NCBI GenBank assembly: GCA_963970005.1
Contig: CAXAMN010004114.1
Coordinates: 308,217-372,216, forward strand
DNA length: 64,000 bases
Direction: 5' to 3'
Source: Durusdinium trenchii
Taxonomy: Eukaryota > Sar > Dinophyceae > Suessiales > Symbiodiniaceae
Shown: positions 33,700-45,282 of the stretch, piece after piece
Numbering within the stretch: the stretch's first letter is position 1
Layout: each line of letters opens with the position of its first letter
Notes under the pieces: generated by a model
What the model saw: the letters and a program-made list of their open reading frames with translations, nothing else
The model's database searches: none
What the model was told of the DNA's origin: nothing
Translations under genes and position numbers: made by a program

Positions 33700-35810
33700 G
33701 TCTCTTAGGTTTTTCACTTAGGCCGGCGTGTGGCAAACCGCTTTCAGTTCGGCGCGCAAATTCATAAGTGTGTCTGTGTGTAACCTTTGGAGTCAGCAGG
33801 GGGGCTGCCTGACTTGTAACAGTGGCAGTCCAACGAAGAGGCTGTTACGAGTCACTGATATGGATTCTGGACGCAGAAATCCACTTACCTGCTTGAATTT
33901 TTAAACTCTGCAGACGCGCGCGACCGCCGTCAGCCCTGATCGCCGCTTTCGTTTCTTGAGCTTTTGGCCCTATTTCCGTTTGAGGACCCCCAGGCTCCTT
34001 TGGGTTTTGCCTGAACTGTTCAGGATTTGGGAACCCAGGCTGGCGTGTGGCAAACCGCAACTAAATCAGCGCGCATTTCTATAAGCGCGTCAACCCGCTA
34101 TTTCAAGGGGGCCGACACTTGTAGTTGGTTAGTCAAGCGACTGATGTTAAAACTTTAACTTTCATTTTTCGATAAAGCATTTGCAGCAGGGGGTAGGCGA
34201 CGGACAGGCACTATCCAATGAAGACACTGTCAGGTCACGGTGGAGTGTGGGACGCCGCATCGCGCGCTCATTTTCAAACAATTTAACACAGATCACGGTG
34301 GAGCAATGTGGGGCGCCACATTGTGCACCTGCTCATTTTACAGCTCTCTCTGCCACACCGTTCTCCAGCTACTGCGTTCCGTGATCCAGTAACTGAAGTT
34401 CCATGTGAGCGCGCTCTCTCTTAGGGCGCTGCCTGCGTGCTCTCACGCGCGCCCTTTCATTCTGTTACGTTTCCACTTAGGGTCTCTTGCTGGGATACTT
34501 TTTGGGTGGCGTTGCCAGGTAAGACGAAGCGCAAGCTGACATGAAACCTTTCTACGCCCTTATTTTCCAAAATGGGTGGCGTTGTCTTGTACATCGTCTT
34601 GATGTTTTGGTGGTTTTGCTCGCCAGAATTTTCGTCGAAACCTCACAAAGGAAGGGGCGACACGCTGTTCATGTCTATTTTGGATTAGATGCGTGCCCAA
34701 CAAGCAACTAGCTGTACACACACACGTCACATATCTATATATATAGGCGTGCGTACTTAGCACCTGGGGGCGCTCAACAATTTTTGCGCAACCTTTCGCA
34801 GGCCCTGTGAGTATGTTCGTGGGAAACTTGTCCGTTTTCACTGCGCGGTTCCCGAGGCTCTTTTCATTGACCACCTGGGGCTGTTGAGCCGCTCTGTGGC
34901 TTTTCCAGAATTGACCACTCCAGTCCTCTTACACTTACGTCGCCACAGCAAGCCAGTTGCTGAGATTGATGTCCGACGTGTTGGCGAGCCACCCCGCCCA
35001 CCCCGATGATGTTGAGGCACTGCCGAGTGGAAGCCTTGCGGCGGCAGCTCAAACTGATGATCTCCCTTGTGGAAGAAAGCCGCCAGCAGGCGAGATACGC
35101 TCAAACGTGAAACGCGTTCAAATTCTGCGGTACCTCCCTGCAGGGTGTGAACACCAAAACCTGTTCGATGGGTGGCCCAAGAAGAGTGTTTGCGCAAATA
35201 GACATGTGAGGGTTCGAGGATACTCGTTGGTGTACCGCGCAGATGTTGGCAGCGTTCTCTTTAACCACTTAACACGCACAAGTAGTCATATATATATATA
35301 TGTATACATATGTATGTATTTCTGTGTGTATGTGTATGTTGCAGAGCCTGGCAAACCAGCAATGTGATAAGGATTGTTGTCGCTGTGTTGCCGCGAGTGG
35401 TATTAACCAGCTTTTTGTCGCATTAGGTGCGTTGTTGATCTTCAGCTAGCAAAAACCGTGGTATTTACGACGTTTTTCCGTAGGATGCAAAAGCAAGCCA
35501 TTGCTTTTACATGGTTAAAAATTGCGGCTGCTAAAAACTGTCACTTATGCGGCGATAAGCGTTTTGCTAATAGAGATGTCTTCAACGAACTGTAGTTTGC
35601 GATTTTGTGAAGATGTCGCAAACCTTGATCCAAAATTGATCAAACGTGATCGACCTCCAGAAGCAGCTCAAAGTAGCTTCTCATGAGCCAAGGCTGAAAT
35701 GAGCTTTTGATTGCGCAATGACTGGTGAGCAACCGACGCGCCCGTCTGGCCGGTGCCCGGCAGCAGGCCAGCCGCAAACCAAAGAAAGGACAGGCGGGGA
35801 GATGCAGAAT
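33700..35810. other. Inserted block, part 1: no gene recognised
   Basis: The segment GGCGTGTGGCAAACCGC followed by CGCGCA and ATAAG occurs twice (about 33723 and 34034). CACGGTGGAG followed by TGTGGG-x-CGCC and GCTCATTTT occurs twice (about 34218-34275 and 34298-34340). TA microsatellites lie at 34731-34746 and 35288-35316. No coding motif is seen. Confidence 0.4.
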
Positions 35811-35813
35811 GCG

Positions 35814-36525
35814 GGAGTAGTAGTAGCAGCAACCGTGGCCGAGGTGGTAGTAGTAGCAGTAGTAGTAGTAGGCAGCAGCAGCAGCAGTCGTCATCGTCTC
35901 GATTTTGATTGGCCTAGTTCATCAATGTTGTCAGATCGCGAACTGATCCGCTGCACGATAGATGATCGTAAGTAGCGCGGGCACCTTGCCTGGCCACCTT
36001 CAGCTACAGCGCGCGTTTCAAGTGGAAGGTTTTGAGAACACATACGTAACACTGTCAGCATAGCAGTAGCAGTAGCAGTAGTAGCGGGGGTGGTGGTGGT
36101 GGTGGTAGTAGTAGTAGTAGAGTATTGTAGTTGTAGAAGTGGTAGTAGTAGTAGTAGTAGTAGTCGTAGTAGTAGTAGTAGTGGTAGTGGTAGTCGTAGT
36201 AGTAGTAGTAGTAGTAGTCGTAGTAGTAGTAGTAGTGGTGGTAGTAGTAGTAGTAGTGGTGGTAGTAGTAGTAGTAGTGGTAGTAGTAGAAGTAGTAGTG
36301 GTAGTAGTAGTAGTGGTAATAGTAGTAGTAGTAGTAGCAGTAGTAGTAGTAGTAGTGGTAGTAGAAGTAGTGGTAGTAGTAGTAATAGTAGTACTAGTAG
36401 TAGTCGTCGTCGTCGTAGTAGTGGTAGTAGCAGTAGTATTGGTAGTAGTAGAAGTAGAAGTAGAAGCAGAAGCAGTAGTAGTAGTAGTAGTGGTAGTGGT
36501 AGTGGTAGTTGTAGTCGTCCAATGT
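35814..36525 (+). repeat. Trinucleotide repeat (AGT)n
   Basis: Runs of AGT/TAG/GTA with interruptions (GTGG, CGT, AGC) occupy 35814-35890 and 36061-36525, separated by ordinary sequence. They create long poly-Ser, poly-Val and poly-Leu ORFs in all frames, none credible as genes. Confidence 0.95.
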
Positions 36526-36544
36526 GAGTGAGTGATCTGTGACC

Positions 36545-39010
36545 AAGCATGATGAAGAGGATTCCAGGACCATTGTGGACTTGGATGATGACTGGTACAC
36601 AGCTGAAGAAATTGCGGAGAAGAAAGGAATCAAACAAGGCTGCAAGGGGATTATGACCTCAAAGTGGAGGCTTCAGTCAAGGGATTGATGAAAGGCCCCA
36701 TGAACATGGCAATCTGGCAGCCTTGGGTGTCAAGCAGTACCATTTGGTCAAACCCACCACTAAGACCCAAGTGGTGAAGAAGCGCAAAGCGCAGATGGAT
36801 GAGAAGGTCGAAGATGTGAGCCAGAATGATTTTGCTCAGATGAGGCAAGCTATGCACTCAGACCTCACTCAGAAGATGATTGGCAACAGCAGGCCCAGTG
36901 GGGAGTGGCCCGAACAAGGCCAAGGAGGGAGAGGTCGAAGTCAGGTCGACTGGCTGCAGCACTACAAGAAGTTCAAGGGCAGCCTGACCAGCATGAACAC
37001 TGAAGTGCATGCAAGTCTTGAAAGAGAAGCTGTCCACTTCTCCTGAGAGTGGCATGAAGCAGCTGGTGAAGGACCAGCTGGAGGCTAAGAGCTCTGCTCT
37101 GTGCAATGAGAAGAAGAACCGGATGTCTGAGCATTTGCTATATCCCAAAGAGCACAAGGATGAAGAGGAAGCCAAGCAAAAGGCCTCTGAATTGAATGCG
37201 ATGAATGAAGCTACGCAAACCTTCTTGATATCATTCGGGAAGGAGATTGCTGCGCGCAAGGCTGCGATCGCCAGCTAGTGGAGCCCTCGCTTGTTGGCCC
37301 TATTGGGTAGCCTGGGCAAGGCTGAGATAGAGTTTGGCTGTTGAAACCCTGCCTTTGACAAGGCCTTGGTGGGAAAAATGAGCTTGGCGCAAGGGGTTCC
37401 TTTTTTGTATTTCTTTTGGGCATTGCAAAGCCTTGAAGATTGGGCATCTTTCAGCACAAGGCTGCCTGCACACTTCCAATGTTGCGCCTGCCACCACTGC
37501 AAAGCTGGCAATTGAAAAGGCTCAGAAAGCAGAAGCTGCTGGAGCCAAATTGAAAGTTGCCAAGGGAAAGGCCACTGCTGCCAGAGCATTGAGAAATGCA
37601 GCCCCAAAGCCTCATGGCCACCCATCTATTGTGCCAAGGTTCCAATGAAAAACAAAAAAACACACCAAGTGGTCTCGATGCGGTGTGCTTTCCAGTTGCC
37701 GAATGAATACATGGCAGACCAGAAGGCCATCGAAGCAGCCCAGCCTGCACAAGGCTCCAAAACTTGGCAAGCTTTAACCAAAATTGGCTGGCTCCCAACA
37801 CCCCAATAGTTTTGGATACATTGCTTTGGGCTTTCATGGCCCTGTCCAAGGCACCATCAGAGAGGAATCACATGATTTTCTCGCAATCAACCTTCCTGCC
37901 ATGGAGGGTGGGGCTGGCATCAGGGTCCCCTTCACAGTAGCAAGTTTCACTGGGAATACAAAACCAAGGCTGCAATCCTTGAGGTGTTGCTGTGGTCTTT
38001 GGATTGCTTAAAGCAAGGCAGATACCCAACCAGAAGGCATGATGGCAGCCCATGGTTGAAAAGCGACAAGACAAGGGCCAAGTTCAAGGGGAAGTTGCCT
38101 GTACAAGGCATGCTTTGTGAATTCGAGTTGATTGGGATTGGCTGAACTCTTGGCTCAACTTTTCATGTTGGAATACAGGAAGTGGAATGCGCTGGCTTTG
38201 CAAAGCAAAGCATGTTGACTTCAGAAACTTCTCCCAGAATGACAGGGAAACAGGCCCGTGCAAGGACAGCTTTGCGCAAAGGGTTGTAGATATGAGAAAA
38301 GAGCTTTGGCCTGCAGATTTGCGTTTGCCTGACAGGTGTTGGTGCTGATATTGCAGGCCAGCTTCTAGTGGAGTTGGCCAAATGCTACCCTGGAAGGGCC
38401 TTGAAAGAGAATGTTGCCCGCCTATGGCAAGACATCCAGCTCTTGTACAGTGAGCACCATGTTGAGTATAAGCTGCACACATTGACCCCTGAAGTGCTGA
38501 ACAAGGGCAAAAGTAAAAAGAAGACCAGCCAGGTGGCAACTTTGAAAGGGCCAGCAGCTGTGAGGCATTTGGTACCACAGTTGCCAATTCTGACGGCTGA
38601 GCATTTTGCTGAAGGCGCTGAACTTCAGAAAGCCTACCACAAGCTTGCCAGGTTCCTTGCAGAAGCATATTTGTGCGTCGAGACCAACTCACTCCAAGAC
38701 TTGCCAAGGGGCCAAAGTGGCTGGCCAGTACATGGCCTTGGAAGCAGCAGCTTTGAGACATGACCCTGAGTCAAAAGATTGGCACATCATGCCAAAGCTG
38801 CGCCTTTTCCAGCACCTTTGCGATTCACCATTTCCACAGAAGAGTTTTTGGCGTTACAAAGATGAAACTACACGGGGGTTGCTGCAGCAGCTCTTTACCA
38901 GAAGGGGTGGCAAAGACACCAGGTGTGAATGCTGCCAACTGCTTGCTGAAGTGGCAGCAAAGCGCAGCTTTCCCTGCTATGCGCCAACATTGAGGCCAAA
39001 TGCAACCTTG
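36545..39010 (+). pseudogene. Remnants of an unassigned repeated dinoflagellate-type gene
   Basis: Successive + strand frames keep a coding look despite many stops. They include WYTAEEIAEKKGIKQGC (about 36588-36640), VDWLQHYKKFKGSLTSM, the Lys/Ala-rich AIEKAQKAEAAGAKLKVA (37509-37560), and, at 38368-39031, RALKENVARLWQDIQLL, AAVRHLVPQLPIL, DWHIMPKLRLFQHLC and FWRYKDETTRGLLQQL. The last block looks like a conserved C-terminal domain followed by RRGGKDTR. I recall similar repeated proteins of unknown function in dinoflagellate genomes, possibly transposon-borne, but cannot name the family. It is the main content of the block that splits element 2. Confidence 0.45.
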
Positions 39011-39029
39011 CCAGCCAAGTCATGTGCCT

Positions 39030-39425
39030 GAAAAGGGTTGCCTGCACCAGGCACCAAAACACCACAAAGGACTTGCCTGCACAGGGTTGCCTGCGCAAGG
39101 CACCAAAACAACACACACGCCTTGTCTGAATAGAGTTGCCTGCACAAGGCACAAAACAAAAAAGAAAAAGGCCATATACAATGCAGAACTTGGAAGCTCC
39201 ATTTTGAAGCTTCCAAGAAGCTCCATTTTAAAGCTTCCAAACTTTCTCACAAAAATCTGTTTAAAAAAACAAAGCAGCTTCATTTAGGAGCTGGCAGCTC
39301 TTGTAAGCAGCTTCAGTTTGGAGCTGCCAGCTCCAAACAAGGCTGCCAGCTCCAGATTGAAGCTTCCAAGCAGTTCCATTCCAGAGCTGGCAGCTCAAAC
39401 CAAAGCTGGCAGCTCCAGAATGAAG
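39030..39425. repeat. Cluster of short palindromic repeats
   Basis: GGTTGCCTGCAC-type units recur at 39036, 39083 and 39136, each followed by AAGGCACCAAAACA or a variant. Next come repeated GAAGCTCCATTTT, AAGCTTCCAA and GAGCTGCCAGCTCC motifs, several of them self-complementary. The cluster ends where the pre-RT region of element 2 begins. Confidence 0.7.
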
Positions 39426-39437
39426 CTGCTGCGATTC

Positions 39438-40181
39438 TCAGGAGGTGGCGTGATGGTTTCGGAGGTGTGATGAGGAAGTGGTTGGCAAAGCTCCCTGGAT
39501 TGCCATGCTGCGAGGCAAGGTTTGAAGTAAATCTGGTGACAAAATTCTGGAAGTTCCGGCATGGCGGAGGATGACTTTGTCTCCAAGGAATTGCTGAAGT
39601 TGCTTGATGGAGCGAGCAGTGAATCTGGGCTCATGGCGCAGGCGTTGCAAAAGTTGTTGCCCTTGGGTGGCAAGAAAGTGGTCTGCTCTGTGGGCGAGTG
39701 TGGGCGGTAGTAGACCGTGGTGTTTTGGCCGTTTGGTCATGGCTTTGTGAAATGCGGTGAAGGATTGTCCCTTGGTGGAGAAGAAAGTGCTGTTCATGTT
39801 GGCGCCTAAGAAATGGCGCAAGTGTGGTGGTAGCTGCAAGTCGTCCAAAGTGACGATGAGGTGTCCGTTGTTGGTGGACTGCTGTGGATCGGTAAGCAAT
39901 TGGCAAAGGTGCGCGCAGCCGCATGGCAGCTGATCCTCATGAGGAAGTTGCGGGAATGATTGTTCCCAACGCCGGTGGTTGTGGAGTTGGCTGCTGAGCG
40001 TGCTGTGAGCTGCTTCTCGAAGTTTGCATGTGGGAAGGTGAAGTGGGATGGCATGATGTTTGCGCTGGTGGAGTAAGGTGGTGAGCCACCGTTGAGTGTT
40101 GTGTTGGAAAGTGTCGCGCGCCAGGAAAGGAACTGTGAGAGGTTGATTCTTCGAGGCTGGTTGCCACTCGGCGGATGGCAT
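39438..40181 (-). pseudogene. Pre-RT region of element 2
   Basis: The - strand frame reads LPCGCAHLCQLLTDPQQ, HLIVTLDDLQLPPHLRHF, LGANMNSTFFSTKGQ and HGLLPPTLAHRADHF, then FTARSIKQLQQFLG. A second frame continues it with EFCHQIYFKPCLAAW near 39.5 kb. The C-G-C-x-H cluster may bind zinc. The stretch ends just before the RT fingers should begin, exactly at the border of the inserted block. Confidence 0.55.
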
Positions 40182-40199
40182 AGACCTCGGTCCGAGTAT

Positions 40200-41500
40200 C
40201 TGCCGGACCGCAAGCCAAGGGCGGCGTCGTAAGATGCTTGGGAAGACTTAGTGGGGTGGGGTGAGGGCGTGGTGGAGTTTGTGTGAGAGGTGCTGTATGG
40301 GTTGCTTGGTGGTGTGGAGGCGTCTTCGTAATCCGGCTAAGAGCCTGTAGTGGTTGGCTAAAATGTGCGCGATGGCGGCTGAATTGCCATCCATCTGCCT
40401 TAAGCTTGAGGTGTTGTGAGATGAACGGCCAGTTGAGTGTGGGTTGCCATTGGGAGATGTAAAGTAAAGGTGTTCGTGGATCCAGGCTTGGTCGTAGTCG
40501 GGATAGCTGGCGATGTGGATCGTGGAGTAGTGGGTGATGGTGCCTGTAGAGTGCCAATAGCGTAGTGAAAGTTCTGCTGATATGGGTGTGTTGTGAGAAA
40601 GTTGCTTGAGTTTGGCTTTTCGGTAGCGCTCTCTGTGAGGGGAATGTCGATGGCAATGGACCCCACATAGAAGTGGCCGTGTTGGTGGTAACATCTCTGG
40701 GTGTCGTGGGAGTTGAAGTGGATCTTGATGTAAATAGAGTTGGGTGAGATGAATTTTGCATAGTGTATTGGTCTGGGTGGATGCCCACTTGCTGGAATCG
40801 GTGGCGCCATTGTTTGGATCGATGTGTGTTGGATGGGTGAACAATGCAGTGAGGTGGAGAAGTCCAAGGCTGTAGATGGCCTCGGCTCGATCGATGTAAG
40901 TGGCTGCGTGAATGAGGGTGGCAAGTGTTTTGTGGGGTTGGCGGATATGTTGGAGGTTGGTTGATTGCTGCTCCGACGGCCACAAGCTGTTGGAGGCTTT
41001 TGGTGGGAAGGCGCGTGACCTTGCTCAGAGGTTTGCCATACTTGATGGCCAGCCTCTTTGCGTTGTTGCTCCGTGGTACCGGTAGACTGGAGCAGGGTCA
41101 AGATCTCTTGCGCAGATTGTTTGACCCACGCTGCAATGTGTGGAATGGCCCACTTGCGCGATGGACAACGGTTCCGGGTCACGCGATGGAGCCTCGGCGA
41201 GTGGTGGATTTGCTGGGGGAAAGCTCGAGGACATGCGCCTGCAATTTGGCGCGGGCTCGCTGGAGCTCTTCTTCTTTTGCATGGAGCTGGCAAACGGCGC
41301 TTCCTTGGGCCGGGCCGGGGAGTGTTTGCGGATCTCTTGGGTGATGATATCCACCAAACGTTGCATGAATGCTTTGGCTCCCGTGGCTTTGGGGGGTGGA
41401 GCGCGGCCCGCCGCACGGTGAAGAGCATCCGCGGCGCCATCCAAATCTACGTGTTGCTCACGCAGCTGTTGAATGAGGTGAGTGAGGAACACGGGCTCTG
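40200..41500 (-). pseudogene. Middle region of element 2
   Basis: Overlapping - strand frames carry EELQRARAKLQAH and LSPSKSTTRRGS (near 41.25 kb), WAIPHIAAWVKQSAQEILTLL (near 41.13 kb), AATYIDRAEAIYSLGLLHLT (near 40.89 kb) and SPNSIYIKIH. The corresponding stretches occur in element 1 at 16.75-16.9 kb and, inverted, at 15.9-16.7 kb. Frames change at least three times. Confidence 0.55.
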
Positions 41501-41581
41501 CGATAGAGTAGGTTGGCGCAAGGCTGGTACATTTGCCATTGGAAAGGGCGCGGGCCGGGAAATCGGAAGTTCCATGGAATG

Positions 41582-42218
41582 CTAAGAGCCACGAAAAGAG
41601 TTGGAACGCGGGCTATCCTGCAATGCGTTGCTTCCGACTCCACGCGATCGGTTGTATCTTCTTGAACATTTGATGGTTGGCCGTGACATTGGCATCCCAA
41701 TGTTCATCTGTCTGCCTCCAGGTGGAGGGAATCGGAGGGGCTGGGAATGGAACGTCTGGGTGGAAGTGTGACGGTGGCGTGGCGAAATCGCCACCTGGGT
41801 TCCCGGCGGCGGTGGTGGTGATGGCGGTGTGTGTGTGGTGGTGGAAGCTGAGTCTGAGATTGGGTGGAGGTTGAAGTGGAGCTGTGTGGTAGGTCGGGGC
41901 TGGAGTAGTCGGGTGAGGTGGGCGATGTTGTGGAGATGCGATTGGTTGCGGAGGTGAGGGAAGTCAGTGGAACTGAGTAGTGGGGACACTGTAGTAGTGT
42001 TGCATCATCGGTTGGGGCATGGATGGATAGACCATCATTGGTGTAGTGTATGTGTGAGGTGTCGCGTAGGCAGGGGGTGGAAGGTGTTGAGGTTGCGGTG
42101 GATATGGATAAGTGGTGAAGTGCTGTGGAGGTGGAGTGGCAGCATAAGGCATTGGCATGTGCTGTGGTGGCATGGGCGCTGGACCATAGGTCGTGGAAAT
42201 CATAGGAGCCGCCGCCAC
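41582..42218 (-). pseudogene. Pro/Tyr/Gln-rich N-terminal ORF of element 2
   Basis: The 84-residue frame at 41964-42218 begins MAAAPMISTTYGPAPMP and is dominated by Pro, Tyr, Met and Thr. The next frame (41582-41989) is also Pro-rich. It corresponds in position and composition to the ORF at 20682-21128 in element 1. Confidence 0.4.
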
Positions 42219-42582
42219 GGGTAGCGCATGGCTGTGAGCACGATCGGAGGAAAGATTGAAATGTCGATCAGGAATGCAGGTCGAGCAATGAATGCCCGTT
42301 AAATTGCAAATCGGTGAGTACTTAGCTGCATATCATTGAAAAGTTGGGAAAGTGGTTAATTAGTGGCATGTCCTATATCCTATGAATACTTAGCAGCATG
42401 GTATGTCATTCTTTGAAGGGAATCTCAGTGAGCCCTGCAGCAGATGCGCAGCGCTTTCAAGCAAAAACGCTGAGCCGGTGTTGTTCGAGCAGGAACGCAA
42501 GGTCAGTGAAAGTTCACCCTGAACGGCATGTGCATAAAGCGCCCCTTGATGGGATCACACCACAGACCTCAGTGGGACCCTG

Positions 42583-42910
42583 TGGCGAAACACACTTAGA
42601 TCAGGGCTCGCAAGAGCATACTGCAATTTAGACCTTGGCTGGTGAACCGCAAGATGGGGAGTCCACTTAAACAGTATTGTTTAACATGGGTGAGACGAAG
42701 GAAAGCGCATTAGCCTTTATGATGTTTTAAAATGATGGTACACAGTCAGACGTCTCTGACCGCTTCCCATGACATCACTAGCTTCGTTGGCCAGCGTCGT
42801 GATGTCATGCGCTGGCCGCCTGCTACTGCACATAAAGATGTAAGAAATGAATTCCGAGATCCTTTGTGTGTCCGAATCCTTGGAGACAGGTGTTGACACA
42901 TACACACATG
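42583..42910 (-). repeat. Terminal direct repeat, right copy of element 2
   Basis: It shares CCTTGGCTGGTGAAC, GGAGTCC, then AACAGTATT and TTTAACATGGGTGAGACGAAGG with the copy at 14455, and ends in a GTTGACACATACACAC tail. Confidence 0.75.
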
Positions 42911-44641
42911 CACACCACAAGTGTTGCGCTTGGCTCGAAACTATTATCAGCTTCTGCTGGCATGCCAACACAGAGGTATTGCCATAGAGACTTGCAGGGT
43001 GAACATACTTTGTTTTGTCGCCAGACCCAGCGACGATAAAGCAGAGATTGAGCTCTGCCCAAAGCAACAATGTCCGCGACTGTTGCACAGTGAGCTTTGC
43101 CGCAAGTTTCAAGACGAGCACACACGCCACGCTGTAGAGCTGCTGGGCCAAAACGCGCTCTTGCTCTTCACCACGGCGCTCTCACCTTTTTGTAGCGAAC
43201 GAGTATTGTGCCCCCCACCACCGCCCCCAAGACGACGTTGAATATGTTGCGCAGCTGTGCGCTGATGGACCACTTAACGCCCTATTTCGAAATCCAAAAA
43301 GATGCTTTCAGCTTCCAGGCAGGAGTGTGTCGCCCGACAAACTTGCGGAGAGCAGCCGCCAAACGAGCGTTTCGCTCGAGATTTCCTTTAAAGTCAAAAT
43401 TCAACTTTCCAAAACGAGCATTTCGTTCGAGGCTTCCTCCAAAAGTCACGCGTCAAAATCTCCAAAAGAGCGTTTCAACAGTGAAGCGGGAAATCTCATC
43501 AGAGCAAACATATCAAACAGCCTGCCAAGCAGTTTTGCATTCCTGGCCCCTCAAAAGCATTACTGTCACAGCGACATTCACCTACACTAGACATCCCAAG
43601 CTCACGATTCCGTCCGCCTTGATACCTCCAAGATGCACAAAATACTGCGCTTGCCACGAAAAGTGACGATGTGACATCTTCATACCTTCAGCAAAATTTG
43701 CACCACACCACACATTTGGAATGATTTCGACACATTCCGTGGTCTATCACATCCATCGAATTCGTTCTTTAAGCTGAGGTTTCTCACGCAAACACAGTTT
43801 CTAGGCAACAGCCCGAAACGCAAATTCCACTGTCACAGTGACATTTAACACCTCCAACAAACCACCCTCCGAACGTCAATCCCACTGTCACAGCAAATAC
43901 GTTCACAAAAACCTACACCGGCGCAGCAAAAACATCCTCCACCTTTCAACATCTTATTTTTTCCACCCTATTTCACATGAATCTAACACTTCATGTTTCC
44001 GTCCAAGCCCTCCTCCAAAAGCTTCCCCACTGTCAACGCCATAGCGATTCAACCGCGAACGAGTGCGGTTGCACGAACCGCGAACGATTGCGGATGGTTG
44101 CGAGCGCTACAACAACGCGTCGCGAACAAGACTCTACGCATTCGGAGAACAAACGTTACTCTGATTTACTCTTTGCGCGCTCCCCGTTGTATTCAGACCG
44201 GGGTCTGCGGATATGTCAATGTGACAGTTTCCTCACTTCGCGAGGTACAACGCTTCAGGGAGCAGCTCCAGGATGCAACCTTGAGTTTTCTTTGCTGCGC
44301 CATTTTTGTTTAAAAGAAACGTGTTGAATGCTCCCATTAAAGACGTTTGAGTCTCTAGGAGCCGCCACCTCCTGGGCAACTCTTTGTTTTGGACGCCACA
44401 CCTTTGAGTCGCCAACGTGCACAGCTGTTGAACCGTGTTTGGGCGTGCAAGACGGCTGTCGATGAGGTTTTGGCAATCCTTGAAACATCCTATAAATAGG
44501 CATGAATAGACCATTTTTTCCATTCGATGCCGATCGAATTCCAAGTTGCGAGGTTATGCAGAGCATGAGAAAAGGTGCATCGAGGCTGAAACCGCCCAGA
44601 CAAGAGCGTTTTGGCTGAAAGGTTCTTCACACAGTTGATTT
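42911..44641. other. No gene recognised
   Basis: Short ORFs only. A unit of about 66 bases containing GAGCRTTTCGYTCGAG is repeated two to three times at about 43365-43480. The 5-bp target duplication of the next element starts at 44642. Confidence 0.45.
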
Positions 44642-44646
44642 CCCGT
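44642..44646. repeat. Target-site duplication, left copy (CCCGT)
   Basis: CCCGT directly precedes the left LTR and recurs at 53316-53320 directly after the right LTR. Five bases is the usual size for copia. Confidence 0.9.
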
Positions 44647-44724
44647 CTTGAAAGGATCACAAGCGGGCCTTTTTCCTTCACTTGAGAACAAAAGCCTTCA
44701 GGTGTTCGCACCTCTATTCACAGA
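44647..44724 (-). repeat. 3' LTR, 78 bases
   Basis: On the - strand it runs from TCTGTGAATAGAGG to GATCCTTTCAAG and equals the copy at 53238-53315 at every base. The ends are TC...AG if the target duplication is used to set them; a TG...CA core (TGTGAA...TTTCA) lies 2 bases inside. Confidence 0.9.
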
Positions 44725-44736
44725 CTCCCCCTCTGT
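44725..44736 (-). promoter_or_regulatory. Polypurine tract
   Basis: AGAGGGGGAG directly precedes the 3' LTR on the - strand, as needed for plus-strand priming. Confidence 0.85.
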
Positions 44737-44775
44737 CGCTCTGACAGATTCGGACGGAAAAGTCCAAAAGGAGGC

Positions 44776-45282
44776 TCAAGGCTTTGTTGAAAGGCTTTTC
44801 GCCTTATAGTACTCGGCCCTCATCTTCTCGATGGACCAGCCCTTTCCAGAATGCGCTTTCTGGAATTTGTTCCACGGATTGGTCGGGGATGGCGACCTCT
44901 TCCGACCTCCATGGTGGCTGGTCTGAACCACCGCGCGGTGCAAGCGCTCGGATGCCACCATCGCCTTCTCAGCGACATGTCCAGCCACGATCGCCTGCTC
45001 GGCGGCTTGTTCAGCTGCATGCGCTGCTATCTCAGCGCTCTCGGCGGCCTTCCCGGCCTCATCAGCAGCGGCGCAAGCTGCTTGGATCACACGCTCACTT
45101 GGCAAATCCAGCGGTCGACTTGAGCTGGACCCACCACTTTTCTTCTGCCCCATAGTTCTGGCCATAGAGCTCCTCAATCTCAAACCCCCTTTCTCCACTC
45201 TTGTTTTGAGCTTCCAAGGTGGTTTCTTCTTCACTGCTGGGGCTATTGTCAGCCTCGTCTTCTGTCGGTGAAGCTTCACCAA
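44776..45282 (-). CDS. Third ORF of the copia element, Ala-rich helical
   Basis: 168 codons in another frame than pol, overlapping its last 188 bases and ending 40 bases before the polypurine tract. The middle (about residues 60-110) is an Ala/Glu-rich helix with repeats such as AAHAAEQAAEQA, probably a coiled coil. The C terminus reads NPWNKFQKAHSGKGW and YYKAKS. It may be a separate accessory protein or the true pol C terminus displaced by a second frameshift. The ATG is not well supported: only the part beyond the pol stop (below 45095) is free of overlap. Confidence 0.5.
   Translation of the reverse strand: MVKLHRQKTRLTIAPAVKKKPPWKLKTRVEKGGLRLRSSMARTMGQKKSGGSSSSRPLDLPSERVIQAACAAADEAGKAAESAEIAAHAAEQAAEQAIVAGHVAEKAMVASERLHRAVVQTSHHGGRKRSPSPTNPWNKFQKAHSGKGWSIEKMRAEYYKAKSLSTKP

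Larger units (their letters stand above)
32445..42910 (-). mobile_element. RT retroelement with direct terminal repeats, copy 2, split by an insertion
   Basis: The same direct repeat as in element 1 flanks this block (32445-32830 and 42583-42910). On the - strand the order is a Pro-rich ORF at 42.2-41.6 kb, a helical/linker region at 41.5-40.2 kb, a Cys-containing pre-RT region at 40.2-39.44 kb and then, after 5.7 kb of unrelated sequence, the RT palm and C-terminal part at 33.69-32.81 kb. The pieces on both sides of the break belong to one polypeptide of the family; only the RT fingers are missing. I infer an insertion, with loss of some element sequence, into one copy. Confidence 0.6.

Noticed and set aside
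36090..36637. Long ORFs of poly-Ser, poly-Val or poly-Leu on both strands
   Set aside because: They are translations of the AGT trinucleotide array in every frame.
40400..41440. 346-residue - strand ORF taken as one protein
   Set aside because: Similarity to the other element copy jumps between frames within it, so it is a mosaic of true and shifted reading.
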